From: Streptomyces sp. XM4193
Lineage (GTDB): Bacteria; Actinomycetota; Actinomycetes; Streptomycetales; Streptomycetaceae
Direction of reading: 5' to 3'
Assembly: GCF_023072595.1 (NCBI RefSeq)
Contig: NZ_JALLGK010000001.1
Location: forward strand, 186,001-250,000
Length of the DNA: 64,000 bases
A program made the translations under genes and the position numbers. Each line of letters begins with the position of its first letter. Position 1 is the stretch's first letter. Positions 23,974-38,363 of the stretch are shown here, piece by piece. The notes beneath the pieces are model-generated. The model was given only the letters and a program-made list of their open reading frames with translations. It ran no database searches and was not told where the DNA came from.

Positions 23974-25305
23974 ATGGGTGAGGTCTTCGCGGGCCGGTAC
24001 GAACTGGTGGACCCGATCGGGCGCGGCGGCGCGGGAGCCGTCTGGCGCTCGTGGGACCACCGACGGAAGCGCTATGTCGCGGCGAAGGTGCTGCAGCAGT
24101 CGGACGCGCACACGCTGCTGCGGTTCGTGCGCGAGCAGGCGCTGCGGATCGACCACCCGCACGTACTGGCACCCACCAGCTGGGCCGCGGACGACGACCA
24201 GGTGCTCTTCACCATGGACCTGGTCAGCGGCGGCTCCCTCGCCCATCTCCTCGGCGACTACGGCAAGTTGCCGCCCGCGACCGTACTGACGCTGCTGGAC
24301 CAGCTGCTCGCCGGACTGTCGGCCGTCCACGCGGAGGACGTCGTCCACCGGGACATCAAACCGGCCAACATCCTGCTGGAGGCGACCGGTACGGGCCGCC
24401 CCCATCTGCGCGTCTCCGACTTCGGCATCTCGATGCGCAAGGGCGAGCCGCGGCTGACCGAGACCAACTTCATCGTCGGCACACCCGGTTACTTCGCACC
24501 CGAGCAACTCCTCGGCGCCGACCCGGACTTCACCGCCGACCTCTACGCGGTCGGCCTGGTCGCGCTCTACCTCCTGACCGGCGCCAAGCCGGACTCGCGC
24601 GCGCTGGTGGAGACCTACCGGCGCGAGGGCGGCGTACCCGCGGCCCCCGAGGACGTGCCCGAACCGCTGTGGCACGTGCTCGGCACGCTGCTCCAGCCCG
24701 ACCCGGCCGCACGGTTCAAGACCGCGCTCGGCGTGCGCAAGGCCCTCGCCGACTGCGGCGAACTGCTCAAGTCCCCGGCAGGCGGGGGCGGTTCACCGAC
24801 GGTCGAGGTCCTCGACCAGATCGGCCCGCTGCCGGCGGGCTACGGCCCGGACGGCCCTCAGCCGTCCGGCGCCCGGGCACTCCAGGACGAGCCGACCAGG
24901 ACGGCGGCCGGCCCGCCGCCGGGCGCACCCCCGACCGGCGCACCCCGGGCCGACGCGGGTCCCACCGGTACCGCCCACCCCGGCGCGGCCTCGGAGACCG
25001 GCAGCTTCCGCCTCGCCCCGCCGAGTTCCCCGCCGCACGCCTCCCCGCACTCCCCGCCGCCCGAGCCCACCGCCGTATCGCCCGCGGCGCCGTACGCGCA
25101 CCCGACGGAAGGCGCCTACGGGTATCCGCAGCAGACGGGCGACGCGGCGACGCACCCGGCCACCGGCCAACTCCCCGGCGCGCACCCGCAGTCGGCCCGG
25201 AACACCGCACCGCGTCCCGGCCCCTCGGCCAAGGTGGCCGTACCGGTGCTGCTGCTGGCGTTCGTCCTCATCGCCGTCGGCGTCTGGGCACTGACCCAGA
25301 GCTGA
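23974..25305 (+). CDS. Membrane-anchored Ser/Thr protein kinase (PknB-like)
   Basis: 443-aa Hanks-type kinase. Gly loop IGRGGAGAVW, VAAKVL Lys, HRDIKPANILL, DFGIS, GTPGYFAPE and DLYAVGLV are all intact, so it should be active. A Pro/Gly/Ala-rich juxtamembrane region (about 270-415) leads to one C-terminal TM helix (VAVPVLLLAFVLIAVGVWAL) with almost no extracellular part, so it lacks PASTA or other sensor domains. The ATG at 23974 follows a weak GGGCG region. Substrates unknown; it sits between the HTH gene and a convergent secreted-protein gene. Confidence 0.93.
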   Translation: MGEVFAGRYELVDPIGRGGAGAVWRSWDHRRKRYVAAKVLQQSDAHTLLRFVREQALRIDHPHVLAPTSWAADDDQVLFTMDLVSGGSLAHLLGDYGKLPPATVLTLLDQLLAGLSAVHAEDVVHRDIKPANILLEATGTGRPHLRVSDFGISMRKGEPRLTETNFIVGTPGYFAPEQLLGADPDFTADLYAVGLVALYLLTGAKPDSRALVETYRREGGVPAAPEDVPEPLWHVLGTLLQPDPAARFKTALGVRKALADCGELLKSPAGGGGSPTVEVLDQIGPLPAGYGPDGPQPSGARALQDEPTRTAAGPPPGAPPTGAPRADAGPTGTAHPGAASETGSFRLAPPSSPPHASPHSPPPEPTAVSPAAPYAHPTEGAYGYPQQTGDAATHPATGQLPGAHPQSARNTAPRPGPSAKVAVPVLLLAFVLIAVGVWALTQS

Positions 25306-25352
25306 CCCACGGAGCCGAGCCCGCACGGGGGCGGCGTGTGCCGTGAGACCCG

Positions 25353-25410
25353 TACGCGATACGGCCCGTACGTCGTAAGACCCGTACGTCGTACGGCCCG
25401 TACGCGTGCC
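25353..25410. repeat. CCGTACGTCGTA direct repeats after kinase
   Basis: CCGTACGTCGTA occurs at 25368-25379 and 25382-25393, embedded in a run of cccgtacg words. It lies in the 289-bp gap between convergent genes; no clear terminator hairpin was found. Confidence 0.5.
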
Positions 25411-25594
25411 CGTGCCCGGACCGCGCGCTCCCGCCCGTACCTGCGCCGCCCCCGTCCCCCCGCGGACGCGGGCCCCGGCCGCCCGCGAACGGGCGCCGCC
25501 CGGCCGGAGTCCGGGCACACGGAGGCCCGGGGCGCATCGCCACCCCGGGCCGGCTACGGCGGTGCGGCCGATACGGTGCGCACCGGCCGCCGCG

Positions 25595-26998
25595 CTACCG
25601 CTGCGGACCGCCCGGACCGCCCAGGCCGCCCGGACCGCCGCCAGCAACGCCCGCGCCCGCGACGGCGGTACGCCTGCGGGCGAGCGCCGTCCACGCTCCG
25701 AGGCCCAGCACCAGCGCGACGCCGGAACCGATGCCCACGATGCCGACGACCAGCATCGCCCCGCTGCCCGCCGCCTCGTCGGCGCTCAGCCCCTCGCGCG
25801 CGGCGTCCCGGTCCTCGTCGGTGACGGCGAAACCGGCGGCCCTCGCGTCCCCGTCGTAGTCGGGCGCCTCCTCGGGCGCACCGCGGAGATTGACCCGCAG
25901 CGTGACGGCGGCGCCGTCCTCGGGGAAGTACTGCTGGAGGTCGGCGCTCATGGTGACGGCGAGGGTGTAGAAGCCGGCGGTGCTCAGCGCCCGGCCCTCG
26001 CTGTCGTAGCGGTTGCCGTAGTCGATCGGGCGCAGCCCGAGGGAGGCGGCGCTCTGACCGCCGTCGTAGGACTCGAAGTTGTCGTGAACGACCGCGCAGC
26101 CGGCGGAGGTGTAGGCGTGCAGGGCGAAACCCTTGTACACCGTCTCCCGGCTGCTCTCCTCGCCCGCCTTCGGGGCGTTGGGCAACTCGACCCGGGCGAA
26201 GAGCTGTTGACCGAAGTCCACCGGCACCCGGTAGTAGCGCGTCTCGCCGGGCAGCACCCGGTCGCGCCAGACGCCGGCGGCGACCGGCCGGGCGGTGCTC
26301 ATGCCCGTACCGCCCCTGACCTCCTTGGCCTGCCCGCTCGGCGGCGCGGGCGGCTCACTGCTCCAACTGCCCTTGGGCGGAACGGCCGGGCGGCTGCCCT
26401 TGAGGCCGGGTTCGAGTGCGTAACGGATCTCGATCGGCCAGTCGCCGGGGTCCGAGCCGGACTCGTCCGGCCGCGTCACCGTGAAGAGGTACTGGTCCGC
26501 CTGCTGGCACTCGTCCGAGTCCCCGCCGATCCGGCGCGAGGCGTACGCCACGATCGGGTACGGCGTCGTGTCGCCCTGGAAGGCGGCGTCGTCGGAGGAG
26601 CAGGAGGTGCCGTCGGTGCCGGCCAACTCCACTTCCAGCGAGTCGTAGTCGCCGAGTTTGATGCCCGCCGCCGGGTGGGCGAGGGCGGACAGGTGCGCGG
26701 TCTGCTCGGAGTCCAGATCGACGCGGTAGTGCTTGGTCTCACCGGGCCCGAGGGTGTCCTTGTAGTAGCCGGTGTCGGCCAGGTCCGGGGCGTCGGTGCT
26801 GCCCTCGGTGCCCTCGACCTCCCGGGCGTCCTCCGCGACCGTGTACGCGGCGGGCTCCGCCGCACTGCCGCCCTGCTCGTCGGCCGCACGTGCGGTGGTC
26901 GCGGGCAGCGCGACGGCCGCCGTGCACAGGGCGGCCAGCGCCGCGACCGACCGGTTGGCCCGAGGCCGACCGGCACTTGCCCCACTTCGCGTCTTCAT
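25595..26998 (-). CDS. Secreted, C-terminally membrane-anchored protein
   Basis: 467-aa protein with an N-terminal signal peptide (MKTRSGASAGRPRANRSVAALAALCTAAVALPATTARA, cleavage near ARA), an extracellular Asp/Gly/Ser-rich body in which PGETKHYRV and PGETRYYRV begin two comparable segments, and a C-terminal TM helix (MLVVGIVGIGSGVALVLGLGAW) followed by basic residues and a Gly/Pro tail. ATG 26998 follows GAGGGG at 5 nt; longer upstream starts would bury the signal peptide. It resembles a conserved actinobacterial membrane-anchored exported protein. Function not recognised. Confidence 0.85.
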   Translation of the reverse strand: MKTRSGASAGRPRANRSVAALAALCTAAVALPATTARAADEQGGSAAEPAAYTVAEDAREVEGTEGSTDAPDLADTGYYKDTLGPGETKHYRVDLDSEQTAHLSALAHPAAGIKLGDYDSLEVELAGTDGTSCSSDDAAFQGDTTPYPIVAYASRRIGGDSDECQQADQYLFTVTRPDESGSDPGDWPIEIRYALEPGLKGSRPAVPPKGSWSSEPPAPPSGQAKEVRGGTGMSTARPVAAGVWRDRVLPGETRYYRVPVDFGQQLFARVELPNAPKAGEESSRETVYKGFALHAYTSAGCAVVHDNFESYDGGQSAASLGLRPIDYGNRYDSEGRALSTAGFYTLAVTMSADLQQYFPEDGAAVTLRVNLRGAPEEAPDYDGDARAAGFAVTDEDRDAAREGLSADEAAGSGAMLVVGIVGIGSGVALVLGLGAWTALARRRTAVAGAGVAGGGPGGLGGPGGPQR

Positions 26999-27639
26999 CC
27001 GCGCCCCTCGTTCGACTCCCCTGCCCGGCCGCTCCATCGTGCCCGGGCTCCAACTCTCCCGCCGCGCGGGGGTGTTCACCCCCGTCGTCCGGCCCTCGGC
27101 TCGTTCACGCCGACGGCCCACCGCGCATCCGACGGCCCACCGCGCGCCCGGCGATCGACCGTGCGCCCGGCGACCGGGCCTCCGTACCGCCGGCACACGA
27201 AGGCACCACCGCGCGCCCGCACCGCCGCGGCCGTACGCCCCGCCCGGCCGCGCCGCCGGGGCTCGGGCAACCTGTTGACATCAGCAACGTTCGCGAGCAC
27301 CGGCGCCCAACTCCCGTTCCGCACAGGGCCGATGACCACCTGCGGACCCCGGCGCCCGCACACCTCGGGCACACCTCGGCCTCGGCGCGTACGGCTCATG
27401 CCTCTTCCCCCGGTCCGGACGGCGTGCGGTGCACCGGCACACGACTCGGGACGCGCACGGTGTGCGCCGACGTCCCGAAGCTGCCACGACCGTATGAGTT
27501 TGCTCTCGCATAGCTCAAGTGGAGGGCCGTCACGGTCCTGCAACACGTGGGCCCCGGCGCCCCTCGCACCCCGGCGCACACGGCTCACGAGCCGGTCCCG
27601 CCCGTACACCGCGCGCCCGTGCCACGGGCGCCGCACGAC
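26999..27639. other. Non-coding gap
   Basis: About 640 bp with no supportable gene. Overlapping ORFs on both strands have random Arg/Pro/Gly composition and no ribosome binding sites. It includes the upstream region of the secreted protein gene; the end at 27640 is the DLW-39 terminator. Segments near 27280 and 27480 are less GC-rich and may hold the promoter. Confidence 0.5.
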
Positions 27640-27666
27640 GAAGCCCCGGCCTGCAGCCGGGGCTTC
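27640..27666 (-). terminator. Terminator of DLW-39 gene
   Basis: Perfect arms GAAGCCCCGGC (27640-27650) and GCCGGGGCTTC (27656-27666) with a 5-nt loop, 27 bp past the stop of the small DLW-39 gene. Confidence 0.8.
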
Positions 27667-27692
27667 ACCAGACTCTGGACTGCTTGCGGGGG

Positions 27693-27830
27693 TCAGACAC
27701 CCTGGCCGGAGGACGGCACGGGGTCGGTGGCCTCCGTCCACAGGTCCTGCTCGGCCCGGTCCGCCTGGATCTGGCGGTACACGAGGAGTCCACCGATGGC
27801 GGCCAGCGCGACCAGGAGAAGCTTCTTCAC
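27693..27830 (-). CDS. DLW-39 family small protein
   Basis: 45-aa protein too short for routine ORF calling. GTG start at 27830 (AGGTAG upstream). It opens KKLLLVALAAIGGLLVYRQ, a short hydrophobic helix, then a charged QADRAEQDLWTEATDP segment holding the DLW motif that names the family. It ends SSGQGV. Conserved in Streptomyces and relatives near the tRNA-Ala/tRNA-Ile and gyrA region. Probably a single-pass membrane peptide; function unknown. Confidence 0.9.
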   Translation of the reverse strand: MKKLLLVALAAIGGLLVYRQIQADRAEQDLWTEATDPVPSSGQGV

Positions 27831-28159
27831 GGCGCTACCTCGTCCTTCTCAAAGACGTCGAAAACCATTCTGGCGCCCGATGATACCGAACGTACGCGCT
27901 CACCACGGAGGCGTGCACCCGGCGTATCGGGCCTGTCGGCCCACCCTCCCAGACCTCGGCGCGAGCACGACAGAACGCACCCGCCTGTGCATTTCGTGTG
28001 CGCACTGTGCGGATCTGATGAATTGCCGCGCATCCCCCTCCCTTTCGGCGCTCCTCGCCTCGACTCTGTGAACACCAGCGTTCGTGAAAAACGTGGGCCC
28101 GCCACTGAAGTCCCGCGAACGCCAACCGACCGTCACCACACGCGAGATGAGGTGCGTTA

Positions 28160-29083
28160 GTGCGCACGAGAATCCGTAACACGGCCCTCCTGGCCGGCGC
28201 CGCCCTGATACCCGTGACCGCCCTGGCGGCCGGCACGGCCCACGCCTCCGACACGGCCGCCGCGCCCACGGCCTGCGTCGACACGATGCTCTTCCAGGCC
28301 GGCGGCAACGGCGACGGAGAGGGCAAGGTCTTCGACGCCAGCAACGCCAAGCTCCCGGCCGGCGTCGGCTTCACCAAGATCTCCTACTCGGCGTCGATCT
28401 GGCCGCTGCCGGGCCAGACCATCTCCCTGGACGACTCCGTCGCCGAGGGCGTCGAGAAGATGACCAAGGAGGTCAAGGACTTCCACGCGGCCTGCCCGGG
28501 CTCGAAGATCACCATCACCGGGTACTCGCAGGGCGCACTCGTCGCCGGCGACACCCTCAAGGTGTTCTCCGACTCCGACGCAGTCCCGCACTCCCGGATC
28601 AACGGCGTCCTCTACGCCGACGCGCGCCGCCCCGGCGTCAACGGCGGCCCCGGCGGCGTCATGACCAACCTGCCGTCGTTCATGCCCGGCATGACCATGC
28701 GCGGCCCGCGCCCGATCGAGAACATCGACGTCAAGACGATCTGCAACAAGAACGACGGCATCTGCCACTCCGAGAACCCGATCACCAACCTGCTCGGATT
28801 CGCCAACGGCGTCGTCGGCTACCTGATGACCGACCACCAGTACGCCATCGACCCGCACCACGAGCAGGGCACCGGCAACTTCGTCATCGACCAGCCGCCG
28901 CGCGTCCCGCACGGCGCCCCGCTGCCGATCCCGGTCCCGCCGCCCTACGAGTGGCTGAACGGCGACATGCCCGCCGCCAAGGCGAAGGTCGCCGAGATCC
29001 GCAAGCTCGTCGCCGCCGCGCTCCCGGCCGAACAGCGCGACCGCCTCAACGAGTTCCCCTGGCTCTCCGTCCCCACGGACTGA
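28160..29083 (+). CDS. Secreted cutinase/PE-PPE-type serine hydrolase
   Basis: 307-aa exported alpha/beta hydrolase. The signal peptide runs through LLAGAALIPVTALAAGTAHA (about residues 10-29). Nucleophile motif TITGYSQGALVAG with Ser123; CVDTMLF and HAACPG place two Cys as in cutinases (a likely disulfide), with a second Cys pair in KTICNKNDGICHSE. A C-terminal Asp/His dyad is probable near DHQYAIDPHHEQG. It should hydrolyse esters outside the cell; natural substrate unknown. GTG 28160 follows GAGATGAGG. It is divergent from DLW-39 across a 329-bp gap with no other gene. Confidence 0.87.
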   Translation: MRTRIRNTALLAGAALIPVTALAAGTAHASDTAAAPTACVDTMLFQAGGNGDGEGKVFDASNAKLPAGVGFTKISYSASIWPLPGQTISLDDSVAEGVEKMTKEVKDFHAACPGSKITITGYSQGALVAGDTLKVFSDSDAVPHSRINGVLYADARRPGVNGGPGGVMTNLPSFMPGMTMRGPRPIENIDVKTICNKNDGICHSENPITNLLGFANGVVGYLMTDHQYAIDPHHEQGTGNFVIDQPPRVPHGAPLPIPVPPPYEWLNGDMPAAKAKVAEIRKLVAAALPAEQRDRLNEFPWLSVPTD

Positions 29084-29196
29084 GCCACGCACCACCCGGC
29101 CCGGCCAACAACCGCCGCACGGAACCTGTCCCCGCCCCGACCGACTCCCGGCCGGCGCGGGGACGGGCGGCCGGTACGAACAGCGGGCACAGAAAA

Positions 29197-29226
29197 AGGC
29201 CCCCGACGGAAATCCGCCGGGGGCCT
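29197..29226 (-). terminator. Terminator of tRNA-Ile
   Basis: Arms AGGCCCCCG (29197-29205) and CGGGGGCCT (29218-29226); on the minus strand followed by TTTTTCTG. It is 8 bp past the tRNA-Ile 3' end and may also stop the convergent cutinase transcript. Confidence 0.85.
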
Positions 29227-29234
29227 CGCTGCTG

Positions 29235-29308
29235 TGGGGCTAACAGGACTTGAACCTGTGGCCTCTTCCTTATCAGGGAAGCGCTCTAACCGTCTGAGCT
29301 ATAGCCCC
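29235..29308 (-). tRNA. tRNA-Ile (anticodon GAT)
   Basis: 74-nt cloverleaf. Acceptor GGGGCTA pairs with TAGCCCC, discriminator A. Anticodon loop CTGATAA gives GAT; T-arm GTTCAAG. CCA is not encoded. Confidence 0.95.
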
Positions 29309-29390
29309 GCGCTGCACCGAAAGATTAGCGCACATCAGCCTGTGCCCCAAATCGTTTCCCGGGCGCTCCCCGGCGGCTCCCCGACGGGCG

Positions 29391-29426
29391 GCGGGCCCCG
29401 GCGGCAACAGTGCCGCCGGGGCCCGC
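29391..29426 (-). terminator. Terminator of gyrA-DUF3566 unit
   Basis: Perfect 15-bp arms GCGGGCCCCGGCGGC (29391-29405) and complement (29412-29426), 6-nt loop AACAGT. It lies 32 bp past the DUF3566 gene stop. Confidence 0.8.
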
Positions 29427-29458
29427 CAACTGCGAGGATCCGTGCCGGACCAGAGGGG

Positions 29459-30070
29459 TTACTCGTCCTCCGCCAGCGTCAGTTCGACTCCGCCGACGAA
29501 GCCGGCCGAGAGGTTGTAGACGAAGGCGGCAAGAGTGGCGAGCGCGGTCGCGAGCACCACGTCGATCGCCGCGATCACCGAGGTGAACAGCAGCACCCTC
29601 GGCAGCGAGAGGAAGGACTCCAGATCGAAGCCGCCGCCGTCCGCGGACTCGGTCGCCTCGCCCAACGTGGCGCCGATGGAGGAGAAGACGCCCATCGCGT
29701 CGAGCACCATCCACAGCACCGAGACGGCCACGATCGTGCAGATGCCGAGGGCGATGGACAGCAGGAAGCTGACCTTCATCACCGACCACGGGTCGATCTT
29801 CGCGACGCGCAGCCGCGCCTTGCGCACTCGGGGGACCGTCCGCGCGTTGGTCCGCGGGCGCCGGGCACTGTCGTGTCCGAGGTCCTCGGCCTCCTCCGCG
29901 GGGCCGCCGGTCGGGCCCCGGCCCGAGTCCCGGGCCGACCGGTCCCGTTCGCCGGAGTCCCGCGGCGGGGCCTGCGGCGGCTGGGGCCCCGGGCCGCCCG
30001 GCGGGGCCGGGTAGGCCTGCGGCGGATAGTGCGGCTGTGCCTGGGGCTGAGAAGGCTGGGCACTGGTCAT
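29459..30070 (-). CDS. DUF3566 membrane protein
   Basis: 203-aa protein. A Pro/Gln/Gly-rich cytoplasmic N-terminus (about 85 residues) precedes two TM segments: KVSFLLSIALGICTIVAVSVLWMVLD and LLFTSVIAAIDVVLATALATLAAFVYNLSAGFVGGVELTLAEDE. This match to DUF3566 and its position just after gyrA are the standard actinobacterial arrangement. GGAG lies 5 nt before ATG 30070. Function unknown; only 105 bp separate it from gyrA, so cotranscription is likely. Confidence 0.9.
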   Translation of the reverse strand: MTSAQPSQPQAQPHYPPQAYPAPPGGPGPQPPQAPPRDSGERDRSARDSGRGPTGGPAEEAEDLGHDSARRPRTNARTVPRVRKARLRVAKIDPWSVMKVSFLLSIALGICTIVAVSVLWMVLDAMGVFSSIGATLGEATESADGGGFDLESFLSLPRVLLFTSVIAAIDVVLATALATLAAFVYNLSAGFVGGVELTLAEDE

Positions 30071-30175
30071 CGTCGCTCCCGCACGGTGGGGTAGGCGCTG
30101 TACGCCGCGCGCGGGCGGACGAGCGCGGCCGGGCACACGACCCGGACCGCCTCATCCGCAGTCACGCTCACGACG

Positions 30176-32827
<2,652 letters not shown>

Positions 32828-32868
32828 TGCTGTTCAAGTTCCTTTTCTGGATGCGGCTTCGGGCCGAC

Positions 32869-35019
<2,151 letters not shown>

Positions 35020-35275
35020 CTACCGCTACCGAAGGAGTGAATGGGGGTTTGAGGCCGCCTGAGTCCGCATGTGCCGCCCTGAACCTCCTTCCGCCGACTC
35101 CCCATATGGGGACCAGGGGCCGGGGACGCTCACACCGGCACTCAGCGCTTCTCACCGACAACGACTCGTCACTGTGTGCGCAATCACCCTGCACACCGCT
35201 TTGACCTGCACAGACGGCACGGTCACCGCACCGGAGGAGGTACCGGCGGGACGTACCGCCGGCACGACCCGACGC

Positions 35276-36049
35276 TCACCAGCCGTCGGCGTCCCGGCGC
35301 GAGGTGCCCGGCACCCGCAGCGACCCGTACCGACGCGGCCCGCCGCCGGGCGGCAGAACCTTGATGGCGCGCACCGTGCCCCGGCCCAGCTCCTGGTTCA
35401 ACCGGCGTACGAGATCCGGGGCCATGTGGCGCAGCTGCGTGGCCCACGCCGCCTCGTCGCAGCGCACCGCGAGCACCCGGCTCTCCTCGTCGTAGCGGTC
35501 GGGCTGCCAGTGCTCCGCGTTCTTCTCCCCGACGATCTCCGCCCAGCGCCCGGCGACCCCGCCGACCGCCATCGGCATCTCCCAGCCGCGCTCGGCCTTC
35601 AGCCGCTCCAGCGCCACTCCGAGCGGCAGCGGGTCCCGGCCGTCCCGACGCGCGCCCGAGCGCGGCCCGCCGCCCTCGCGCACCTGGCGCCGCTGCCGGG
35701 CGTCCGCGCCGCGCTCCTTCGCCCGCTCCCGCGCCGCCTGGAGCGCGACCCGCGCGAGGTCGAGCCCGGAATGCCGGGGCGCCTCCCGCCCGCCGTCCGA
35801 CGGCGCGTCCGGACCGCTGCCGGACGGGCTGTTTCCGGCGGCGCCGCTGCCGCCTGCACTGCTGCCGTTTGCGCCGGTGCCGTTTGCGCCGCTGCCGGAC
35901 GGGCTGTTTCCGGCGGCGCCGCTGCCGCCTGCACTGCTGCCGTTTGCGCCGGTGCCGTTTGCGCCGCTGCCGGACGGGCTGCTGCCGGGCGCTCCCTGCC
36001 CGCGGCCCGACGCAGCCGCACCCGACTGCTGCTCCCGCTCGCTGCTCAC
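35276..36049 (-). CDS. dciA: DUF721 / DciA-like replicative helicase loader
   Basis: 257-aa DUF721 protein. The conserved domain is C-terminal (about 140-240): [35 protein letters not shown] and [30 protein letters not shown]. DciA proteins load or assist the DnaB-type helicase in bacteria lacking DnaC/DnaI, and the gene sits beside recF in actinobacteria. The GTG start overlaps the recF stop by 4 bp (GTGA). The N-terminal about 100 residues are Gly/Ser/Asn/Ala-rich and include two perfect 25-aa tandem repeats. The exact biochemical role here is from family knowledge. Confidence 0.88.
   Translation of the reverse strand: MSSEREQQSGAAASGRGQGAPGSSPSGSGANGTGANGSSAGGSGAAGNSPSGSGANGTGANGSSAGGSGAAGNSPSGSGPDAPSDGGREAPRHSGLDLARVALQAARERAKERGADARQRRQVREGGGPRSGARRDGRDPLPLGVALERLKAERGWEMPMAVGGVAGRWAEIVGEKNAEHWQPDRYDEESRVLAVRCDEAAWATQLRHMAPDLVRRLNQELGRGTVRAIKVLPPGGGPRRYGSLRVPGTSRRDADGW
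35821..35980. repeat. Perfect 75-bp tandem duplication in dciA
   Basis: Two identical 75-bp units (35821-35895, 35896-35970) plus the first 10 bp of a third. The period is a multiple of three, so the frame is kept and each unit adds 25 Gly/Ser/Asn/Ala residues to the N-terminal region. Perfect identity points to recent expansion. Confidence 0.95.
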
Positions 36050-37170
36050 GCCGGCGTCACCTCCCCGCCGGCCACCGCGTACCGCGCGCCCGCCAGAGCC
36101 CCGGGCACGTCCTCGGCGACCGCCGCCGTCACCAACACCTGCTCGCCGGGCGCCACCAGCTCCGCCAGACGGTCCCGCCGGCGGCTGTCCAGCTCGGCGA
36201 AGACGTCGTCCAGCACCAGCACCGGCTCGTTCCCCTCCGCCCGCAGCAGGTCGTACGAGGCCAGCCGCAGCGCCAGCGCGTATGACCAGCACTCGCCGTG
36301 GCTCGCGTACCCCTTCGCGGGCAACTCGCCCAGGCGCAGCAGGAGTTCGTCGCGATGCGGACCGACCAGGGTCACCCCGCGCTCGATCTCCTGCTTGCGC
36401 GCCCCGGCCAGCGCCTCCAGCAACCACCGCGCCAGCTCCGCCCGGTCCCCGCCGGGCAGCTCCCCGCCGGAACCGCGGTACGCCAGCCGCGCCGGGCCAC
36501 CGCCCGGGGCAAGCTCCTCGTACGCCTTGTCCACCAACGGCTCGAGCACATGCAGAAGTTGGAGCCGCTGGGCCAGCAACTCGGCTCCCGCGGTGGCCAG
36601 ATGCTGGTCCCAGACGTCGAGGGTGGACAGGTCCATACTGCGTCCACCGTGCCGCCTGGCCATGGCCGCTGTCTTCAGCAGGGTGTTGCGCTGCTTGAGC
36701 ACCCGGTCGTAGTCGGCCCGCACTCCGGCCATGCGCGGCGAACGGGCAGTCATCAGCTCGTCGAGGAAACGCCGCCGCTCACCGGGGTCGCCCTTGACCA
36801 GGCTGAGGTCCTCCGGCGCGAACAGCACGGTGCGCAGGATGCCCAGCACATCGCGCGGCTTGACCTGCGAAGAGCGGTTGATCCGGGCGCGGTTGGCCCG
36901 CCCCGGGTTCAGCTCCAGCTCGATCAGCTGACGGCGTTCGCCCTGGACGACCGCGGCGCGCAGCACCGCGCGCTCGGCGCCCTGGCGCACCAGCGGGGCG
37001 TCCGTCGAAACCCGGTGGCTGCCCAGATGTGCCAGGTAGCCGACGGCCTCGACGAGGTTGGTCTTGCCCTGCCCGTTGGGCCCGACGAAAGCGGTGACAC
37101 CGGGGGAGAGCGCCACCTCGACGGCCGGGTAGGAGCGGAAGTCGGCAAGCGAGAGGTGGGTGACGTGCAT
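36046..37170 (-). CDS. recF: DNA replication/repair protein RecF
   Basis: 374-aa SMC-like ATPase. Walker [10 protein letters not shown] (residues 30-38), signature region [13 protein letters not shown], Walker [12 protein letters not shown]. It helps load RecA at gaps with RecO/RecR. ATG 37170 begins [14 protein letters not shown] as in the family. Coupled to dciA by a GTGA overlap. Full length. Confidence 0.96.
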   Translation of the reverse strand: MHVTHLSLADFRSYPAVEVALSPGVTAFVGPNGQGKTNLVEAVGYLAHLGSHRVSTDAPLVRQGAERAVLRAAVVQGERRQLIELELNPGRANRARINRSSQVKPRDVLGILRTVLFAPEDLSLVKGDPGERRRFLDELMTARSPRMAGVRADYDRVLKQRNTLLKTAAMARRHGGRSMDLSTLDVWDQHLATAGAELLAQRLQLLHVLEPLVDKAYEELAPGGGPARLAYRGSGGELPGGDRAELARWLLEALAGARKQEIERGVTLVGPHRDELLLRLGELPAKGYASHGECWSYALALRLASYDLLRAEGNEPVLVLDDVFAELDSRRRDRLAELVAPGEQVLVTAAVAEDVPGALAGARYAVAGGEVTPA

Positions 37171-37276
37171 CGCCGTTCGCCCACCTTCCGCAGCCGGCGG
37201 CGGGAACGCTCCCGCCCGGCCTCTCACTGTCCGCTGTGATCGTCAACCTGCTTGATCCACAGGGCTGTTGACACCC

Positions 37277-37285
37277 TGTGGACAA
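37277..37285 (-). promoter_or_regulatory. Perfect DnaA box between recF and gnd
   Basis: TGTGGACAA (TTGTCCACA on the minus strand) in the 143-bp gap between recF and gnd; a weaker TGATCCACA precedes it at 37253-37261. It is about 2.3 kb outside oriC. Confidence 0.75.
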
Positions 37286-37313
37286 CGCGTGTCGGGCAAC
37301 TGCCCGCCGTCGG

Positions 37314-38192
37314 CTACTTCTTGCTCTCCACCGCGTGGCCGCCGAACTGGTTGCGCAGCGCGGCGATCATCTTCATCTGCGGCGAATCGTCCTGGCGCGA
37401 GCCGAAGCGCGCGAACAGGGAGGCGGTGATGGCCGGCAGCGGCACCGCGTTGTCGATGGCGGCCTCCACCGTCCACCGGCCCTCGCCGGAGTCCTGGGCG
37501 AAGCCGCGCAGCTCGTGCAGGTGCTCGTCGTCGTCCAGCGCACGCACCGCGAGGTCGAGCAGCCAGGAGCGGATGACGGTGCCCTCCTGCCAGGACCGGA
37601 AGACCTCCCGCACATCGGTCACCGAGTCGACAACCTCCAGCAGCTCCCAACCCTCCGCGAAGGCCTGCATCATGGCGTACTCGATGCCGTTGTGGACCAT
37701 CTTGGCGAAGTGGCCGGCGCCGACCTTACCGGCGTGCACCGCGCCGAACTCGCCCTCGGGCTTGAGCGCGTCGAAGACCGGCTGCACCTTGGCGACGTCC
37801 TCGGCCGCGCCGCCGTACATCAGCGCGTAGCCGTTCTCCAGGCCCCAGACACCGCCGGAGACACCGCAGTCGACGAAGCCGATGCCCTTGGCGGCCAGCT
37901 CCTGCGCGTGCTTCTCGTCGTCCGTCCAGCGGGAGTTGCCGCCGTCCACCACGACATCGCCGGGGGACAGCAGCTCGCCGAGCTCGTCGATCGTCGACTG
38001 GGTCGCGGCGCCGGCCGGCACCATCACCCACACCACGCGCGGCCCGCTGAGCGAGTCCACCAGCTCCTTGAGGCTGTGGACGTCGGCGAGCGCCGCGTCG
38101 CGGTCGAATCCCACGACGGTGTGGCCTGCGCGGCGGATGCGCTCGCGCATGTTGCCGCCCATTTTGCCGAGACCGATGAGACCGAGCTCCAT
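37314..38192 (-). CDS. gnd: 6-phosphogluconate dehydrogenase, decarboxylating
   Basis: 292-aa short-type (GndA/YqeC-like) enzyme that converts 6-phosphogluconate to ribulose 5-phosphate with NAD(P) reduction. Motifs: GLIGLGKMGGNM Rossmann loop, VDGGNSRWTDD, CGVSGGVWGLENGYALMYGG and KMVHNGIEYAMMQA with the catalytic Lys. ATG 38192 follows AAAGG. Placing it between dnaN and recF is standard for Streptomyces. The short length means a monodomain C-terminus, unlike the 470-aa E. coli enzyme. Confidence 0.93.
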   Translation of the reverse strand: MELGLIGLGKMGGNMRERIRRAGHTVVGFDRDAALADVHSLKELVDSLSGPRVVWVMVPAGAATQSTIDELGELLSPGDVVVDGGNSRWTDDEKHAQELAAKGIGFVDCGVSGGVWGLENGYALMYGGAAEDVAKVQPVFDALKPEGEFGAVHAGKVGAGHFAKMVHNGIEYAMMQAFAEGWELLEVVDSVTDVREVFRSWQEGTVIRSWLLDLAVRALDDDEHLHELRGFAQDSGEGRWTVEAAIDNAVPLPAITASLFARFGSRQDDSPQMKMIAALRNQFGGHAVESKK

Positions 38193-38363
38193 CAGCGGGC
38201 CTTTCTGAAGATCACCACGCACGGGACACACCGCACGCGGGCGGGCGAGAAACGCACCGCCTGTGTACTGCCTGACGGAACGAGCCTACGCCCGCCCTCC
38301 GCTGCACGTCTGTGGGCTCCGCCGCTCATACGAACTCGGCGAAACCCCTGCTCGGAAGGGCAG

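Noticed and set aside
28157..29095. 312-aa minus-strand frame over the cutinase gene
   Set aside because: Arg/Asp/Val-rich shadow of a gene with a clear signal peptide and nucleophile motif on the other strand.
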